In this document: positions 42,874 to 52,414 of the stretch, in pieces
Layout of the letters: the number at the start of each line of letters is the position of its first letter
How positions within the stretch are numbered: position 1 is the first letter of the stretch
Origin: Paenibacillus xylanexedens
GTDB taxonomy: Bacteria; Bacillota; Bacilli; Paenibacillales; Paenibacillaceae
Direction: 5' to 3'
Assembly (NCBI RefSeq): GCF_001908275.1
Contig: NZ_CP018620.1
Location: forward strand, 4,216,001-4,280,000
Length of the DNA stretch: 64,000 nt
Translations under genes and position numbers: made by a program
The notes under the pieces: model-generated
The model's database searches: none
What the model was told of the DNA's origin: nothing
The model's input: the letters and a program-made list of their open reading frames with translations, nothing else

Positions 42874-44697
42874 ATGAAGAGGAGAGGCAAATCCAATCTG
42901 ATCTCGCAGCAAATGTCTTTACAACGAAAAAAAAGACTTCTCCTTGCGATCATTTCGCTGGCCCTTGGTGTAGCTATTATAAGCCAGGCCACCTTGGTGG
43001 CTGAAGCAGTCCAGCGAATCTTTGTAGAGAAAGCTTCCTTTTCATCAGTGATGCTGTTGCTTGTCCTATTACTGGTTGTTATGGCTGTACGCTCACTGTT
43101 GTCGTATGGCAATGGGAAAGTGGGCTTGCATATGGCAGCACGCGCCAAGACGAATATGCGAGCATCTGTGTTGCAGAACCTGACCCGCGCTTCCATGCCT
43201 TCAACCCTGAGTGGACAGACGGGAGGAAAGGTCAGCGTTGCTTTGGATGCTGTGGATGAGGCTGACAGTTATTTCAGTCAATATATGCCTCGAATGATGG
43301 AAGCTGCGATGATCCCGATTCTGATTCTGGTTGTTACGTTTACGCAGCACGCCAACACAGGCTGGATTATGCTGTTTACGGCACCGTTTATCCCGCTGTT
43401 CATGATCCTGGTTGGGCTCCAGACAAAGAACAAATCAGAAGAGAAATACGCGCAACTTGCCGAGTTTTCCGGTACATTCCTGGATTCGCTTCAAGGGCTG
43501 GTTACGTTGAAAATATTCGGACGGGCTAAACGTCAGCAACAGGAGATTGAACGCAGCAGTCTGGGGTATCGTGATGCCACCATGGGCATTTTGAAGATTG
43601 CATTTACAAATACGTTTATGCTGGAATCGATCGTGATGTTAAGCATTGGTATTGTCGCGCTTGAACTGGCTATTCAATTACTGGTTTTCAAATCGATGAG
43701 CTTCCACACAGCCTTTCTCGTGTTGTTACTCGTCCCTGAGTTTTACAGTCTGTTGAAGAATACAGGAACGGCTTTTCACAGCGGGCGAACCAGTATGGGG
43801 GCCATTCGCAAGGTGGAACAGATGCTCGCGGACACTAGTGTCAAGAGCACACAAACGAAGCCTGAAGAAGGACCGGATCAAAGCGTATTAACCAATGTCG
43901 ATACAATTGCAAGGACGGAAGAGCTTCGTACAGCTCGTACAGAGTCGATAACAATGCCACCAACCATTGAACTGAACGATGTCCGATTCCAGTACACACC
44001 TAATTCCTTTGGACTTAAGACAGGACAGATCTCAATTGGACCAGGAGAACAGATTGCTATTGTAGGCAAAAGTGGCTCAGGTAAAACCACGCTGCTTCAT
44101 CTCATTGCCGGTTTACTGAAACCAGATTCGGGAGCGGTTCTGGTTAACGGAAGCGAGATTTCACAACATGATGAGGCTGCATGGTTTGGACGTGTTAGCT
44201 ATATTACACAGCATCCGTATATTTTTGCAGGTACATTTGCCGAAAATATCGCGATTGGCGCGGGTCGGAACGTCTCCAGAGCTGAAATTGAGCAGGCGGC
44301 AGAGGAAGCAGGACTTGCTGGCGTTGTCGCTCAATTGGAGCAGGGACTGGACACATTTGTTGGTGAAGGTGGCCGGGGGCTGTCTGGTGGGGAAAAGCAA
44401 AGACTTGCCTTAGCACGTGCTTTTCTGAAGAGACCATCCGTCATTTTGTTCGACGAACCCACCGTTGGTCTGGATCTACACACCGAGCGGGTATTGCAAC
44501 AATCCATTGCGGCATTAGCCAAAACGGCAACGATGATTACGGTGGCACACCGTTTATATACAATTCAACATGCGGACAACATTTTGTTTATGGATAGTGG
44601 GGTATTAGTGGATTCAGGACATCATGAAGCACTTCTGGCGCGCCTGCCTCAATATGCGGAGATGGTTGATGTACAACGGAAAGGAGGGTTAGCATGA
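42874..44697 (+). CDS. cydD: CydD, thiol ABC exporter subunit for cytochrome bd assembly
   Basis: ABC exporter half of 607 residues: six membrane helices (about 20-310) then an ATPase domain. Walker A GKSGSGKTT, signature LSGGEKQRLALARA, Walker B VILFDEPTVGLD and H-loop VAHRL are intact. A charged linker (about 325-365) joins the halves. With CydC it exports glutathione/cysteine-type thiols in E. coli and is required for cytochrome bd maturation; the substrate in Firmicutes is less clear. AAAGGAGG upstream. Confidence 0.93.
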   Translation: MKRRGKSNLISQQMSLQRKKRLLLAIISLALGVAIISQATLVAEAVQRIFVEKASFSSVMLLLVLLLVVMAVRSLLSYGNGKVGLHMAARAKTNMRASVLQNLTRASMPSTLSGQTGGKVSVALDAVDEADSYFSQYMPRMMEAAMIPILILVVTFTQHANTGWIMLFTAPFIPLFMILVGLQTKNKSEEKYAQLAEFSGTFLDSLQGLVTLKIFGRAKRQQQEIERSSLGYRDATMGILKIAFTNTFMLESIVMLSIGIVALELAIQLLVFKSMSFHTAFLVLLLVPEFYSLLKNTGTAFHSGRTSMGAIRKVEQMLADTSVKSTQTKPEEGPDQSVLTNVDTIARTEELRTARTESITMPPTIELNDVRFQYTPNSFGLKTGQISIGPGEQIAIVGKSGSGKTTLLHLIAGLLKPDSGAVLVNGSEISQHDEAAWFGRVSYITQHPYIFAGTFAENIAIGAGRNVSRAEIEQAAEEAGLAGVVAQLEQGLDTFVGEGGRGLSGGEKQRLALARAFLKRPSVILFDEPTVGLDLHTERVLQQSIAALAKTATMITVAHRLYTIQHADNILFMDSGVLVDSGHHEALLARLPQYAEMVDVQRKGGLA

Positions 44698-46421
44698 ATG
44701 AGCTGACGATTCTGTCAAAAGCGATGATTCAGGAGCGCAAGGATATCTTGCTTTCGATATTGGGCGGATTTATCGCCGGCATAGCAGGGGTAGCTCTCTT
44801 TTCCGCGAGTGGTTATATGATATCGCAAACAGTATTTGCGCCACCGCTGTACACCTTAATTGTACTCACCTCCATGGTCAAACTACTTGGTTTCCTTCGA
44901 GCGGCAAGTCGCTACGGGGAACGCTTGTATTCGCACAGGGCAACATTCTCCATGCTGAGCCGTTTGCGGACGTCCTTTTTTGCCAAACTGATCCCGGTAA
45001 CGCCAGGTATATTGAACAAAAACCGAAGCGGGGATCTGCTTGCGCGGATCGTGGGTGATGTGGAAAGCTTGCAAAATTACTTTTTGCGGGTCGCGTATCC
45101 ACCCATCATGGTCGTTATGGTGTTTTTGGCTACCATGCTGTTCACTTCGGCCTTTTCGATCTGGATTGCGTGTTTGTTAGTACTAGGTATGCTGATTACG
45201 GCATTTGTTGTACCAGGTATTGTCTTGTTAGGTCAGCGAAAAATACACGGACGTGTCCGCCAGCAACGGGCCTTGCTGTCCACGGAAGTGACCGAAGTGT
45301 TGTATGGTTTCAGGGATTTGAAAGTATACGGCCAATTGGAACAGCGTGAGCAGCAGCTTCAGCAGGCTTCCGCTGCATTGGCAACGGAACAGAGGCAAGC
45401 CGCTTCGCACCTGTTGCGCGGGCAGTCCATGCACGTTTTTGTGACGTATCTTGTTACATGGGGAGTGCTAGCACTCAGCGCTTTCTTAATTGTGAATGGA
45501 GCATTTGCCGGTGTATTTCTCGCCATGCTGATCCTGGCCACGCAGACCGTGTTCGAAGAAGCTGCCGCAATGGCTATATTGCCTCTATATAAGCAGGACA
45601 GCGAACACGCCGCTCAGCGACTGGCGGAAACGGTACCAACCTCCGATGTACAACCTGTACAGCCAAGCGGTGAAGTTTCAGCCGATCAGGCGGTTTCGAT
45701 TGAACTATCCGGTGTTAACTTCCAATATGAAGGGGAATGGAGACCGGCGCTGAGGGAGCTCTCCCTGCAACTTGCAGCAGGCTCCAAAACAGCGATTGTC
45801 GGGCCGAGCGGGTCAGGCAAGTCAACGATTATCGATTTGTTACTCAAGCTGCGTGCACCAACGTCTGGCGATATACGATTAAACGATGTTTCGGTGAAGG
45901 AACTGAATGAAGAGAGCATATGGCAAAGGGCAAATGTTGTGTTGCAGCAAAGTCATTTTTTCCGGGGAACCATCCGGGACAACCTGTTGCTGAATGGAGA
46001 AGGACATTCGGATGAACAACTGTCGGCTGTGCTGGATCAAGTACAACTGCCGAATAAGTTGTTGAGCGATTTGGTTTATGAAAAAGGGGAGAACCTGTCG
46101 GATGGTGAGAAACAGCGGCTGGCTCTGGCACGGGCGATGCTGCGTAAAGGACGGTTATGGCTTCTGGACGAACCAACTTCTTCGCTGGATTACGTCACAG
46201 AGCAACGTGTGTTGCAGCATCTTCTGGCACAAGCTGCCGAAGATACACTTCTCCTGATCTGCCATCGGCTGACGGGATTGGAAGAGATGGATCGGATTGT
46301 GGTCATGGACCAAGGCAAGATTGTGGAATCGGGTTCTTATTCCGAGCTAATGGAGCAAAAAGGCTATTTTTATGAAATGAAACAAATTGAACGACAAATG
46401 ATTGGAGACGCCGGGGCGTGA
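44694..46421 (+). CDS. cydC: CydC, thiol ABC exporter subunit for cytochrome bd assembly
   Basis: Second half-transporter, 575 residues, overlapping cydD by 4 bp (ATGA). N-terminal helices start with GGFIAGIAGVALFSASGYMIS, typical of CydC. ATPase: Walker A GPSGSGKST, Walker B LWLLDEPTSSLD, H-loop ICHRL. The signature reads LSDGEKQR rather than LSGGEKQR. Last gene of the operon; a strong terminator follows. Confidence 0.93.
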   Translation: MNELTILSKAMIQERKDILLSILGGFIAGIAGVALFSASGYMISQTVFAPPLYTLIVLTSMVKLLGFLRAASRYGERLYSHRATFSMLSRLRTSFFAKLIPVTPGILNKNRSGDLLARIVGDVESLQNYFLRVAYPPIMVVMVFLATMLFTSAFSIWIACLLVLGMLITAFVVPGIVLLGQRKIHGRVRQQRALLSTEVTEVLYGFRDLKVYGQLEQREQQLQQASAALATEQRQAASHLLRGQSMHVFVTYLVTWGVLALSAFLIVNGAFAGVFLAMLILATQTVFEEAAAMAILPLYKQDSEHAAQRLAETVPTSDVQPVQPSGEVSADQAVSIELSGVNFQYEGEWRPALRELSLQLAAGSKTAIVGPSGSGKSTIIDLLLKLRAPTSGDIRLNDVSVKELNEESIWQRANVVLQQSHFFRGTIRDNLLLNGEGHSDEQLSAVLDQVQLPNKLLSDLVYEKGENLSDGEKQRLALARAMLRKGRLWLLDEPTSSLDYVTEQRVLQHLLAQAAEDTLLLICHRLTGLEEMDRIVVMDQGKIVESGSYSELMEQKGYFYEMKQIERQMIGDAGA

Positions 46422-46464
46422 AAGGAATTTCAGTCTACTCAAGGTGTCGATAGTACTTCAATAA

Positions 46465-46519
46465 AGACTAAAGAACGGCCACTGATGCTATCATCAGTAA
46501 TCCGTTCTTTAGTCTTTTT
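46465..46519 (+). terminator. Terminator of the cydABDC operon
   Basis: AGACTAAAGAACGG (46465-46478) pairs with CCGTTCTTTAGTCT (46502-46515). An inner stem ACTGATG / CATCAGT stacks on it. Five T follow. Confidence 0.9.
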
Positions 46520-46565
46520 GTCTTTCTATTGAGAAGACTCGTTAAGCAGCAATGTTAATTCCCCT

Positions 46566-46841
46566 TTACATAACCGCAGATGATTCAGCCGTTTTATTTT
46601 TCTTCGCAATCGGCTTTTTCCTTAGTGTCCTGTCATACAGATATGGCTTTCCGTGATATTCCCGTGCATGCTTTTGTTTCTGCTTTTTATGTATATCAAC
46701 CTTGATCTCCAGATTGGCAACGTTATTCTGGAATTCAGAAGCAACTCGTTTGCACCATTTCAATCCACTTTCTTCAGATGCACTGAAATGAACACGTAAT
46801 AGATATCCGTTCACCGTTAATTCAAACTTGTATAAATTCAT
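46566..46841 (-). CDS. Small basic hypothetical protein
   Basis: Protein of 91 residues. The first half reads like a beta-strand/helix unit (MNLYKFELTVNGYLLRVHFSASEES). The second half is strongly basic (KKQKQKHAREYHGKPYLYDR and KKPIAKKNK). GGAAAGGAT lies eight bases before the ATG. No family recognised; the basic tail could bind nucleic acid. Single gene between the cyd operon and module 3, in opposite direction to both. Confidence 0.6.
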   Translation of the reverse strand: MNLYKFELTVNGYLLRVHFSASEESGLKWCKRVASEFQNNVANLEIKVDIHKKQKQKHAREYHGKPYLYDRTLRKKPIAKKNKTAESSAVM

Positions 46842-47028
46842 GATATGTATCCTTTCCAGGCGGGCATGTTATGTTACACCAAATACGATAATCTGATTAT
46901 AACAGGAACGTATGTTCTGTAAAAGTGTTATTTATGATACCCGCAATTCGATAAGGTTCGCTAGACATCTTTGCAACAGTTCGTTTAATGGTAAAATATC
47001 TAAAAATGGTTCATGTTGGGGGATACGT

Positions 47029-48645
47029 ATGTATAAACTGATGATCGTAGATGATGAATTGCTCATGCGGGTTGGAATTCGTTCCATGCTGAATTGGGAA
47101 GAGTATAATTTCTATGTTGTTGGAGAGGCGGGAAATGGAAAAGAGGCCTTAAGCCTTGCGCTTGAAGTGATGCCTGATCTAATTATTACAGATATTAAGA
47201 TGCCGATTATGGATGGGCTACAGCTTATACAAGAGGCCTCCTGCGTACTGAAAACCTGTAAGTATGTCATCCTGAGTAATTTTGACGAATTTCATTATGT
47301 GAAAGAGGCGCTAAAACTTGGCGCTTCAGATTACTTGATTAAAAGTGAGATCACCGAATCCTCCCTTATTGACCTCCTGAGTACTGTTGGACAGAAACTG
47401 CAAAGTGAACATGTTCACCCAACCAACACACCCTCTATAACACAGGACTATTCCAAGAGCCTAAGATATCTAAAGGATAGTTTCTTCCAAGATATTGTAA
47501 GCGGATTCATTAGTGAGGAGGATATCGTCACCAAAGCGGAAGAACTGCATTTTCGTATACGTTCGGACCAGTTGGTTGTCATGAAGTTCATCGTGAATTA
47601 TTACGAGGATGCAAAGCGGAAATATGTAGAGAAGGGGGAAAAGCTGCTCCGATTTTCGATTCTTAATATTATGGAAGAGATCATTCCATCGAAGTGGGAG
47701 AAAGAGATTTTTGTTGAAAGTTCTTCTGAATATTGGGTGATCGTTAATGTACTTCCTGAAAGCAAATCTGTACACGCCGACTTGAACAAACTATGTAATA
47801 AATTGCTTTCTTCGATCAAGGATTTTATGAATCTATCGCTCACGGCTGGGGTAAGTAGAATGACTTCCGGTTTCCTTCACATCAGGAAGGCCTGCCAAGA
47901 GGCAGAAACGGCTCTACAACAGAGTTTCTTCACAGGAAGCAACCAGGTGTTGTATTACGATGATATGGTTCAATCCCCAGATCGACATGAAGTTAAGGGG
48001 GCTTTGAGCCCGCAACAAGAACGAGATTTGTTGAAGTTGTGGGTAAGCAAAGACAACAAAATGGCGGAAGAGTTCCTTGAAGGAATCCGATCCAATCTGG
48101 AACAGCTACGAGCGGATGAGAATAGCATTCGCAAGCAATATATCATGGTAATGGAAACGATACATTCCCATCTATCCCGAGCTACAGAAAGAGGTGCACC
48201 TTCTTTAACAGAAAAATCACCCTATGAAATCGTTCTAAAGGGAGAGTATTGGGAGGATATCCACGAAGATATGCTTGCTCATATTGCATATTACTTCCAA
48301 ACCGATTCCCAAATCAAACAGGAAAGCACCTACACCGATCTCGCCACTGAATTGATCGACAAGTATTATGCGGAAGATATCTCACTGCAAAGTATCGCTA
48401 GCCAAATCAGTGTGAATCCGTCGTATCTCAGCCGCGTGTTCAAACAGGAACGAGGAGAGAACTTTATTACGTACTTGACCCGAGTTCGAATTGAACATGC
48501 CAAAGCGTATCTATTGAGCAGAGGAATGAGAGTGTATGAAATCGCAGAAAAGGTGGGCTACCATAATTACACGTACTTCAGTAAGATTTTCAAAAAATCG
48601 GTAGGTGTCACTCCTGAGGAATATCGAGAATTACAGCAGGGATGA
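47029..48645 (+). CDS. YesN-family response regulator (module 3)
   Basis: Response regulator of 538 residues. Receiver: MYKLMIVDDE, TDIKMP with Asp55, and IKSE in place of the usual KP after the conserved lysine. C-terminal AraC domain: LQSIASQISVNPSYLSRVFKQERGENF and IAEKVGYHNYTYFSKIFKKSVGVTPEEYR. Start 47029 follows GGGGGA and is where the receiver begins; the 39-residue upstream extension is non-coding in appearance. Kinase follows after 28 bp. Confidence 0.93.
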   Translation: MYKLMIVDDELLMRVGIRSMLNWEEYNFYVVGEAGNGKEALSLALEVMPDLIITDIKMPIMDGLQLIQEASCVLKTCKYVILSNFDEFHYVKEALKLGASDYLIKSEITESSLIDLLSTVGQKLQSEHVHPTNTPSITQDYSKSLRYLKDSFFQDIVSGFISEEDIVTKAEELHFRIRSDQLVVMKFIVNYYEDAKRKYVEKGEKLLRFSILNIMEEIIPSKWEKEIFVESSSEYWVIVNVLPESKSVHADLNKLCNKLLSSIKDFMNLSLTAGVSRMTSGFLHIRKACQEAETALQQSFFTGSNQVLYYDDMVQSPDRHEVKGALSPQQERDLLKLWVSKDNKMAEEFLEGIRSNLEQLRADENSIRKQYIMVMETIHSHLSRATERGAPSLTEKSPYEIVLKGEYWEDIHEDMLAHIAYYFQTDSQIKQESTYTDLATELIDKYYAEDISLQSIASQISVNPSYLSRVFKQERGENFITYLTRVRIEHAKAYLLSRGMRVYEIAEKVGYHNYTYFSKIFKKSVGVTPEEYRELQQG

Positions 48646-48673
48646 ATGTAATCGGTGAATAGAGGTGCAGCAT

Positions 48674-50419
48674 ATGAAGCATGTTCGGCCCTTCCGAATC
48701 AAGTACAAAATTATGGTGATCTGTATGACGGTCATTATCCTTCCGGTATTGGTGATGACAATCAACTCGTATTACTCCTCAGAGCGGTTATTGGCACAGA
48801 ACTATACAGCGTTACTAAACGATCTGGCCAAACAAACGAATATTCGCATTGACGAGTTCCTCAAGGAGATTGAGAAAATTTCGCTGCTCGCCAGCAATGG
48901 GCTTAGTGACAATCTGTCTGCGACTCATGAAGGGAGTTTTCCGATCCAGGATTTCCTGCGAGAGGGTGATGAACAACATGAGATTGCCGCATACAATATT
49001 CTGATGAATTACATCATGATGAAAGACCGCGTATTCTCCATTTACCTCTACAATATGAACGGGGGGCAAGACCTTTTTGTCAGTCCACATCAACCCATTG
49101 ATCCAAACTTCAAAGTAGCAAACGAATTGTGGTTTAAAAAGTTCATGCATGATAAGGATCGAACCATTACCCTCACAACACGAATCGACGAGCAATTGGA
49201 GAATAAAATACTGGCAGTGTCACACGCTCGCAAAATTCATGATGTGACTAGTGGAAAACTGCTTGGCGTGATCGTTGTCAGCATTGATATCAAATTCATT
49301 GAAATCGTCAATCGAAACTTGCAGGAAGGACTACGCTCCAGATTCATGATTGTTGATGAGGATGACAAGATCGTATATAACGTTAACGAACGATTAATCG
49401 GGACACTGTTCCGGGACAACGTTCGTCCGCCTGAATCACTCAATGTCGTGGTGACCAGTCCACTTAGTCAGCAAAAATGGACAACTTACTTATATATGCC
49501 TTTGGATGAGCTGACTGCTGATGGCAAAATATTGGGCCGTAATCTGGTGACGCTTGCCATAGTCATTGTTCTTTTTGCTGCCGTCATATCCATCTTTTTA
49601 TCTCACGTGATCACAACTCCCATTAAAAAACTGCTACGGAATATCGCTCTAGTCGAGAAAGGTCAGTTTGAACAAGTTGAACCTATTGGCTCAAGAGACG
49701 AGATTGGACATTTATCCATTCGATTTAACAGAATGTCGCATGAATTGAAGCGGTTGGTCGAACGGATGCAGCAGGAAGAAATAGAGAAAGCCAAGGCCGA
49801 GATGCGTGCGCTCCATGACCAGATCAAGCCTCATTTTCTGTATAACACACTGGGGTCGGTGAAATGGATTGCCTCAATGCAGCAGGCTGATAAAATCGTG
49901 GAAATGACCGATGCACTAATCTCGATGCTCCGCTATGCAACAAAATCCGATGGAACCCTCGTAACCATTCGTGAGGAACTTGATAATATAACGAATTACG
50001 TAACGATCCAGAATGTCAGGTATTACGATTGTATTCAGATGAGATACGAGATTGAGGATAGACTGCTAAATTATCGCATGCCCAAAATGATCCTGCAGCC
50101 GATTGTGGAGAATGCGATTTTTCATGGTCTGGCCGAACTGGAAGAAGACGGAATCATCACCATTCGGATTCAATCACAGCTGGATGAAGTTGTGATCGAG
50201 ATCTGCGATAATGGTGTTGGTATGGATCACCATACGATGCAGAATCTATTGGAAGAGAAGCCCGGTGCAAGTACGGGAACGAATGGGATTGGATTGCATA
50301 ATGTGCAGCGGCGGATTCAGCTTCATTTTGGTAAACCTTATGGAATACAGGTGGAGAGTAAAATGGGTGAAGGTACCATTTTCTCCATTCTGCTGCCTGC
50401 CATCATAGAAGCCAAATAG
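48674..50419 (+). CDS. YesM-family sensor histidine kinase (module 3)
   Basis: Sensor kinase of 581 residues. Membrane helices at about 14-33 and 290-311, outer sensor domain between them, HAMP, then HDQIKPHFLYNTLGSVKW with phospho-His387, and the ATPase motif DNGVGMDHHTM plus NGIGLHNVQRRI. GAGGTG six bases before the ATG at 48674. Converges with the importer genes on the other strand, unlike modules 1 and 2, so it reaches them only as a trans regulator. Confidence 0.93.
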   Translation: MKHVRPFRIKYKIMVICMTVIILPVLVMTINSYYSSERLLAQNYTALLNDLAKQTNIRIDEFLKEIEKISLLASNGLSDNLSATHEGSFPIQDFLREGDEQHEIAAYNILMNYIMMKDRVFSIYLYNMNGGQDLFVSPHQPIDPNFKVANELWFKKFMHDKDRTITLTTRIDEQLENKILAVSHARKIHDVTSGKLLGVIVVSIDIKFIEIVNRNLQEGLRSRFMIVDEDDKIVYNVNERLIGTLFRDNVRPPESLNVVVTSPLSQQKWTTYLYMPLDELTADGKILGRNLVTLAIVIVLFAAVISIFLSHVITTPIKKLLRNIALVEKGQFEQVEPIGSRDEIGHLSIRFNRMSHELKRLVERMQQEEIEKAKAEMRALHDQIKPHFLYNTLGSVKWIASMQQADKIVEMTDALISMLRYATKSDGTLVTIREELDNITNYVTIQNVRYYDCIQMRYEIEDRLLNYRMPKMILQPIVENAIFHGLAELEEDGIITIRIQSQLDEVVIEICDNGVGMDHHTMQNLLEEKPGASTGTNGIGLHNVQRRIQLHFGKPYGIQVESKMGEGTIFSILLPAIIEAK

Positions 50420-50486
50420 TCATTCATGCTTTCATTTATGCATCTCATAATGCGGTACAGCGATCATAAAAATAAGTTTAGATATA

Positions 50487-50525
50487 AACAAAGGGCTCGC
50501 AGTATGAACTGCAAGCCCTTTTGTT
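50487..50525. terminator. Bidirectional terminator between kinase and importer genes (module 3)
   Basis: AACAAAGGGCTCGCAG (50487-50502) pairs with CTGCAAGCCCTTTTGTT (50509-50525) with one mismatch. T-rich on both outer sides, serving the two convergent units. Its right end touches the stop codon of the permease. Confidence 0.8.
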
Positions 50526-51415
50526 CACCCTTTGACGCTACCTAGCACCAAACCTTTGGTGAAATATTTTTGTAAAAACGGATACACGAGTAAAATCGGA
50601 ATGGCACCCAGGAACATCTGAGCGGCGCGCCCCGTTCTGGCGTTCATCATGGACAACAGCTGCGTATAATCTGACCCAGATTTGAGCATGATTTGCTCAA
50701 AACTTTGCAGGAGGGTCTGGAGGTAGCTTTGCAATGGATAATTGTCTGGATTGTTCATATAGATAATGCCATCGAACCACGAATTCCAGTGGGCAACGAT
50801 GCTGAACAAACCAACCGTAGCGAGAGCGGGCTTGAGAAGTGGGAGTAGAATACGAAGCAATACCTGTACAGGCCCAGCACCATCGATAATTGCTGATTCT
50901 TCAATTTCCTCGGGCAGCCCCCGAATGAAATTCATGAGGATAATCATACTGAATACGGGGAGAGCTCCAGGCAGGATCAGAGACCATATGGAATCGATTA
51001 GTCCCATTTTGACGACCACGAGATAGGTTGGAATTAATCCTCCACTGAATAACATGGTTATTATGAAAAATCCCATATAGATATTACGCCCCATCAATTT
51101 TTGTTTTGATTTGGAGAGGGGATAAGCCGTGAGTACGATCAGAACCAGATTCACCAACGTTCCGATAACCGTTCGTTGAATGGCTACCCAGAGAGAGGAG
51201 AAAAATGATCCTCCCGTTAATGCAAATTCATAGGCTTTTGTCGTAAATTCCACAGGCCAGAACGTAACACTCCCCGCAGATACAGCTGCGCTGCTGCTGA
51301 ATGAAACAGCCAGCAAGTTGATAAACGGCAGGATACATAGGAGAGAGATTAGAAGCAGTATGGTGTAGTTTATGATAAGAAATACACGTCTGCTCATACT
51401 TTTATCATAGATCAT
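50525..51415 (-). CDS. LplC/YtcP-type sugar ABC transporter permease (module 3)
   Basis: Permease of 296 residues with about six helices. Signatures: LPFINLLAVSFSSSAAVSAG, EESAIIDGAGPVQVLLRILLP (EAA loop), HWNSWFDGIIYMNNP, YPFLQKYFTKGLVLGSVKG. The loop before the last helix is methionine/arginine-rich and contains no Ser/Ala tract, unlike the two other modules. Last gene of the operon read from right to left. Confidence 0.93.
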   Translation of the reverse strand: MIYDKSMSRRVFLIINYTILLLISLLCILPFINLLAVSFSSSAAVSAGSVTFWPVEFTTKAYEFALTGGSFFSSLWVAIQRTVIGTLVNLVLIVLTAYPLSKSKQKLMGRNIYMGFFIITMLFSGGLIPTYLVVVKMGLIDSIWSLILPGALPVFSMIILMNFIRGLPEEIEESAIIDGAGPVQVLLRILLPLLKPALATVGLFSIVAHWNSWFDGIIYMNNPDNYPLQSYLQTLLQSFEQIMLKSGSDYTQLLSMMNARTGRAAQMFLGAIPILLVYPFLQKYFTKGLVLGSVKG

Positions 51416-51433
51416 AATGTGAGTTCCTCCTTC

Positions 51434-52324
51434 TTAGAAGATACGATAGCCAGCCACTCTGTAAGCTAGGATGTACGATACAGCAACGAGAACACTGGAA
51501 ATGATCGATTTAAATAACCCGACAGCGGTACCAATCGAATACTGTGCCTGCTGAATTCCCAGACGGTAGACATAGGTATCAATAATATCACCAGTCTGAT
51601 AGACAACAGGGGAGTAGAGATTATAGATTTGGTCAAAGCCAGCATTGAGTACGTTTCCAAGTGAAAGCACGGTCATTAAAACAATGGTTGGCATGAGGAG
51701 AGGCAATGTAATGTAGATGGTTTGCTTCCAGCGTTTGGCTCCGTCGATCACCGCGGCTTCGTAAAGTCCCGGATCAATACTGGTCAGGGCTGCCAAATAA
51801 ACAACCGTACCAAACCCAAAACCTTTCCATATGTCACTCACAATCATCGTCCAAGGAAAAATAGAGGGTGTACCAAGAAAGGAGATCGGTGCAATACCAA
51901 ATACACCTAAAAACGTATTGATAATGCCGTCGGAGCTAAGGATATCCAGCATGATGCCGGCCATAATGACCCAAGAGAGGAAGTTTGGAATGTAGACAAG
52001 TGTTTGAAATGTACGTTTGATTCCACTGTGCAGTACCTCGTTAAGCAGTAATGCAAAAATCACGGGCACGATTATACCACCGATAATCTTGAAGACAGAC
52101 ATGTACAATGTATTCCAGATCGTTCTTACGAAGTTCGGCTGATTAAATATGTGGGTAAAATTATCCCATCCTACCCATGGCGAGTTGAAGCCAAGGCCCG
52201 GATTATACTTCTGAAATGCAATAATAAGTCCGTAGAAAGGGATGTAACAAAAGATGAAGACCAAGACCAGGCTTGGAATCAACATGAGATGGTAAGGACT
52301 CTGCTGCTTCCATTTTCTCAACAT
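51434..52324 (-). CDS. LplB/YteP-type sugar ABC transporter permease (module 3)
   Basis: Permease of 296 residues from the ATG at 52324, which has GGAGGA six bases upstream; a longer frame to 52408 would include the cre box and is rejected. Signatures: PFYGLIIAFQKYNPGLGF, IPNFLSWVIMAG, and EAAVIDGAKRWKQTIYITLP. The second permease follows after 18 bp. Uses an unlinked ATPase. Confidence 0.93.
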   Translation of the reverse strand: MLRKWKQQSPYHLMLIPSLVLVFIFCYIPFYGLIIAFQKYNPGLGFNSPWVGWDNFTHIFNQPNFVRTIWNTLYMSVFKIIGGIIVPVIFALLLNEVLHSGIKRTFQTLVYIPNFLSWVIMAGIMLDILSSDGIINTFLGVFGIAPISFLGTPSIFPWTMIVSDIWKGFGFGTVVYLAALTSIDPGLYEAAVIDGAKRWKQTIYITLPLLMPTIVLMTVLSLGNVLNAGFDQIYNLYSPVVYQTGDIIDTYVYRLGIQQAQYSIGTAVGLFKSIISSVLVAVSYILAYRVAGYRIF

Positions 52325-52353
52325 ACATATTCCTCCGTTCCTTGTACGCCAAA

Positions 52354-52367
52354 TGTAATCGCTATCA
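52354..52367 (-). promoter_or_regulatory. Candidate CcpA cre site between binding-protein and permease genes (module 3)
   Basis: TGTAATCGCTATCA with A on each side fits WTGNAANCGNWWNCAW at every constrained position. It lies inside the operon, 47 bp after the binding-protein stop and 29 bp before the permease start. This suggests roadblock-type repression or an internal regulated promoter. Confidence 0.62.
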
Positions 52368-52414
52368 AATAAAGGGGAGAGATGACCCTCATCCCGTCTT
52401 TGTGACAAACGAGA

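Noticed and set aside
46912..47028. 39-residue extension of the module 3 response regulator
   Set aside because: The receiver domain begins exactly at 47029 and the upstream frame has no RBS.
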